From positions 1-6,109 of the forward strand of contig JBNJEM010000493.1 in NCBI GenBank assembly GCA_051745935.1: 6,109 nucleotides of DNA, written 5' to 3'. How positions within the stretch are numbered: position 1 is the stretch's first letter; every line of letters starts with the position of its first letter. The DNA is from JBNJEM01 sp051745935 (lineage in GTDB: Bacteria; Planctomycetota; Planctomycetia; Pirellulales; Pirellulaceae). The notes beneath the pieces were generated by a model that was given only the letters and a program-made list of their open reading frames with translations, searched no databases and had not been told where the DNA came from. Positions 5,421 through 6,109 of the stretch are shown in pieces. The position numbers and the translations under genes were made by a program.

Positions 5421-6109
5421 CAGGACCGGCCTACATCGGTCGATGAATCGCTGTTGCTGGCGATCGACGACATCCGGATTGACAAACCGGCCCATTCGGA
5501 CGCGACTTCGCTCCCCGCGCGTTGGAAAAGTGGTTGGCGGGCCATCGCGGATGCCATTGAAAAGGCGAACGGAAAGTCAAACGATAGCCCAACGCCGCCC
5601 GCCGCCGTGGAACGAGCAGTGTCCGGCCATGCCTTTTTGGCACTAAACCGGAACGCCGAATCGCTGCGCCTTTTTGTGTCTCTCCAAAACAAGCAAGACC
5701 AAAACGCTTGGCTTGCTTGGACAAAGCAATTCCTCGCTGACAACCCCGAGAGCACAATCGCGCAATACCTGCACATCGACGCCTTGGTCCGATCCGCTCG
5801 TCCTTCCAATGACCGACAATCCGCCGCGGTGGAGAGGATCGAGAGGTGGTACGAGTCGTTCAAGGTCGAGGATTCCGAGGATGTGTCGGCCTCCGAGGTC
5901 ATGTTGATGAATCTGTCCGGCAACCTGGTTAATTACAAAGGGGCCCAGTTTCTTTTCGAAACGGCACATTATTTCGTGCCCGCGCTGGCCGATGCACACG
6001 CGAATCTGGGCTGGCGACAACTGCAAGAATCCGCATACGATAAAGCCGAAAAGGAATTTGAAACGGCCCTGGAAATATCACCCGACTTTTCCTTGGCAAA
6101 GCTGGGACT
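5328..6109 (+). CDS. Secreted TPR-repeat protein (3' partial)
   Basis: The frame is open from ATG 5328 to the window edge (260 full codons plus two bases). Residues 1-31 form a Sec signal peptide: K5, a hydrophobic core at about 6-25, and an AFA/QD cleavage site. The mature part is helical. A block around HAFLALNRNAESLRLF (from about residue 101) looks TPR-like, as does WTKQFLADNPESTIAQYL after it. A clear TPR motif lies at 221-254 with L227, G228, A240, F244, A247 and P252 at the consensus spacing. TPR domains bind other proteins or peptides, so a periplasmic or surface interaction role is likely. No enzyme motif is visible, but the C-terminal part is missing and may carry one. It lies 436 bases downstream of the propeller-like gene on the same strand. 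The gene is nearly certain; its function is open. Confidence 0.9.
   Translation, partial: MAPVKLCFFSIVGGIAFTLFAGMGVPGSAFAQDRPTSVDESLLLAIDDIRIDKPAHSDATSLPARWKSGWRAIADAIEKANGKSNDSPTPPAAVERAVSGHAFLALNRNAESLRLFVSLQNKQDQNAWLAWTKQFLADNPESTIAQYLHIDALVRSARPSNDRQSAAVERIERWYESFKVEDSEDVSASEVMLMNLSGNLVNYKGAQFLFETAHYFVPALADAHANLGWRQLQESAYDKAEKEFETALEISPDFSLAKLG
5988..6089 (+). other. TPR motif
   Basis: Residues 221-254 (start ADAHANLGW, end ALEISPDF) fit the 34-residue TPR pattern at positions 7 (L), 8 (G), 20 (A), 24 (F), 27 (A) and 32 (P). The next repeat appears to begin at the window edge (SLAKLG), so a tandem array probably continues. Confidence 0.85.

Noticed and set aside
5098..5646. TTG-initiated + strand frame of 182 codons
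   Set aside because: Most of it overlaps the signal-peptide TPR gene in another phase and the translation is rich in R, S and P without domain features. Only its first about 30 codons are of interest, for the YFRRL repeat.
5420..6026. Overlapping antisense frames of 167 and 127 codons opposite the TPR gene
   Set aside because: The + strand has a ribosome-binding site, signal peptide and TPR consensus residues; the antisense products show nothing recognisable.

Overview
The window holds two genes on the + strand: a very long open reading frame that enters from the left edge (2-4891) and a gene that leaves through the right edge (5328-6109). About 436 bases lie between them. No RNA gene, CRISPR array, insertion sequence or integrase was recognised. 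The organism cannot be fixed from this window. A moderately GC-rich bacterium with giant repeat proteins and a Sec signal peptide ending AFA/QD in front of a TPR protein would fit Planctomycetota or a similar large-genome, surface-rich lineage. That is inference only.

Region 1 (2-4891) is at least 1,629 residues of one polypeptide, with its start outside the window. It is built from ten diverged units with a period of 137-166 residues. Each unit opens with an F-x-F-D type motif and continues into a strand resembling the LWxATxxG(V/L) blade motif of two-component-regulator propellers (Reg_prop). An eleventh copy of the blade strand occurs near the C-terminus, followed by one hydrophobic segment and a short acidic tail. 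It reads as a membrane-anchored multi-propeller scaffold or sensor with no visible kinase or enzyme domain. Each unit seems to contain three blade-like sub-blocks, so the visible part could hold about 30 blades.

Region 2 (4889-5327) begins with a TAATG junction that couples the stop of the giant gene to a possible 25-codon ORF with a strong ribosome-binding site. A second stretch 192-219 bases downstream, in the same frame, encodes the same RLN...YFRRL...DFS residues with mostly synonymous codon differences. This suggests a duplicated short peptide or a decayed gene. The rest holds three small inverted repeats, a weak candidate -10 box and no convincing terminator.

Region 3 (5328-6109) is the N-terminal 260 residues of a secreted or periplasmic protein: signal peptide, TPR-like helices, and a clear TPR motif running into the window edge. 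The two genes share orientation, and both look like protein-interaction scaffolds acting at or beyond the membrane. They could work together, but the 436-base gap and possible separate promoter mean a shared operon is not established.
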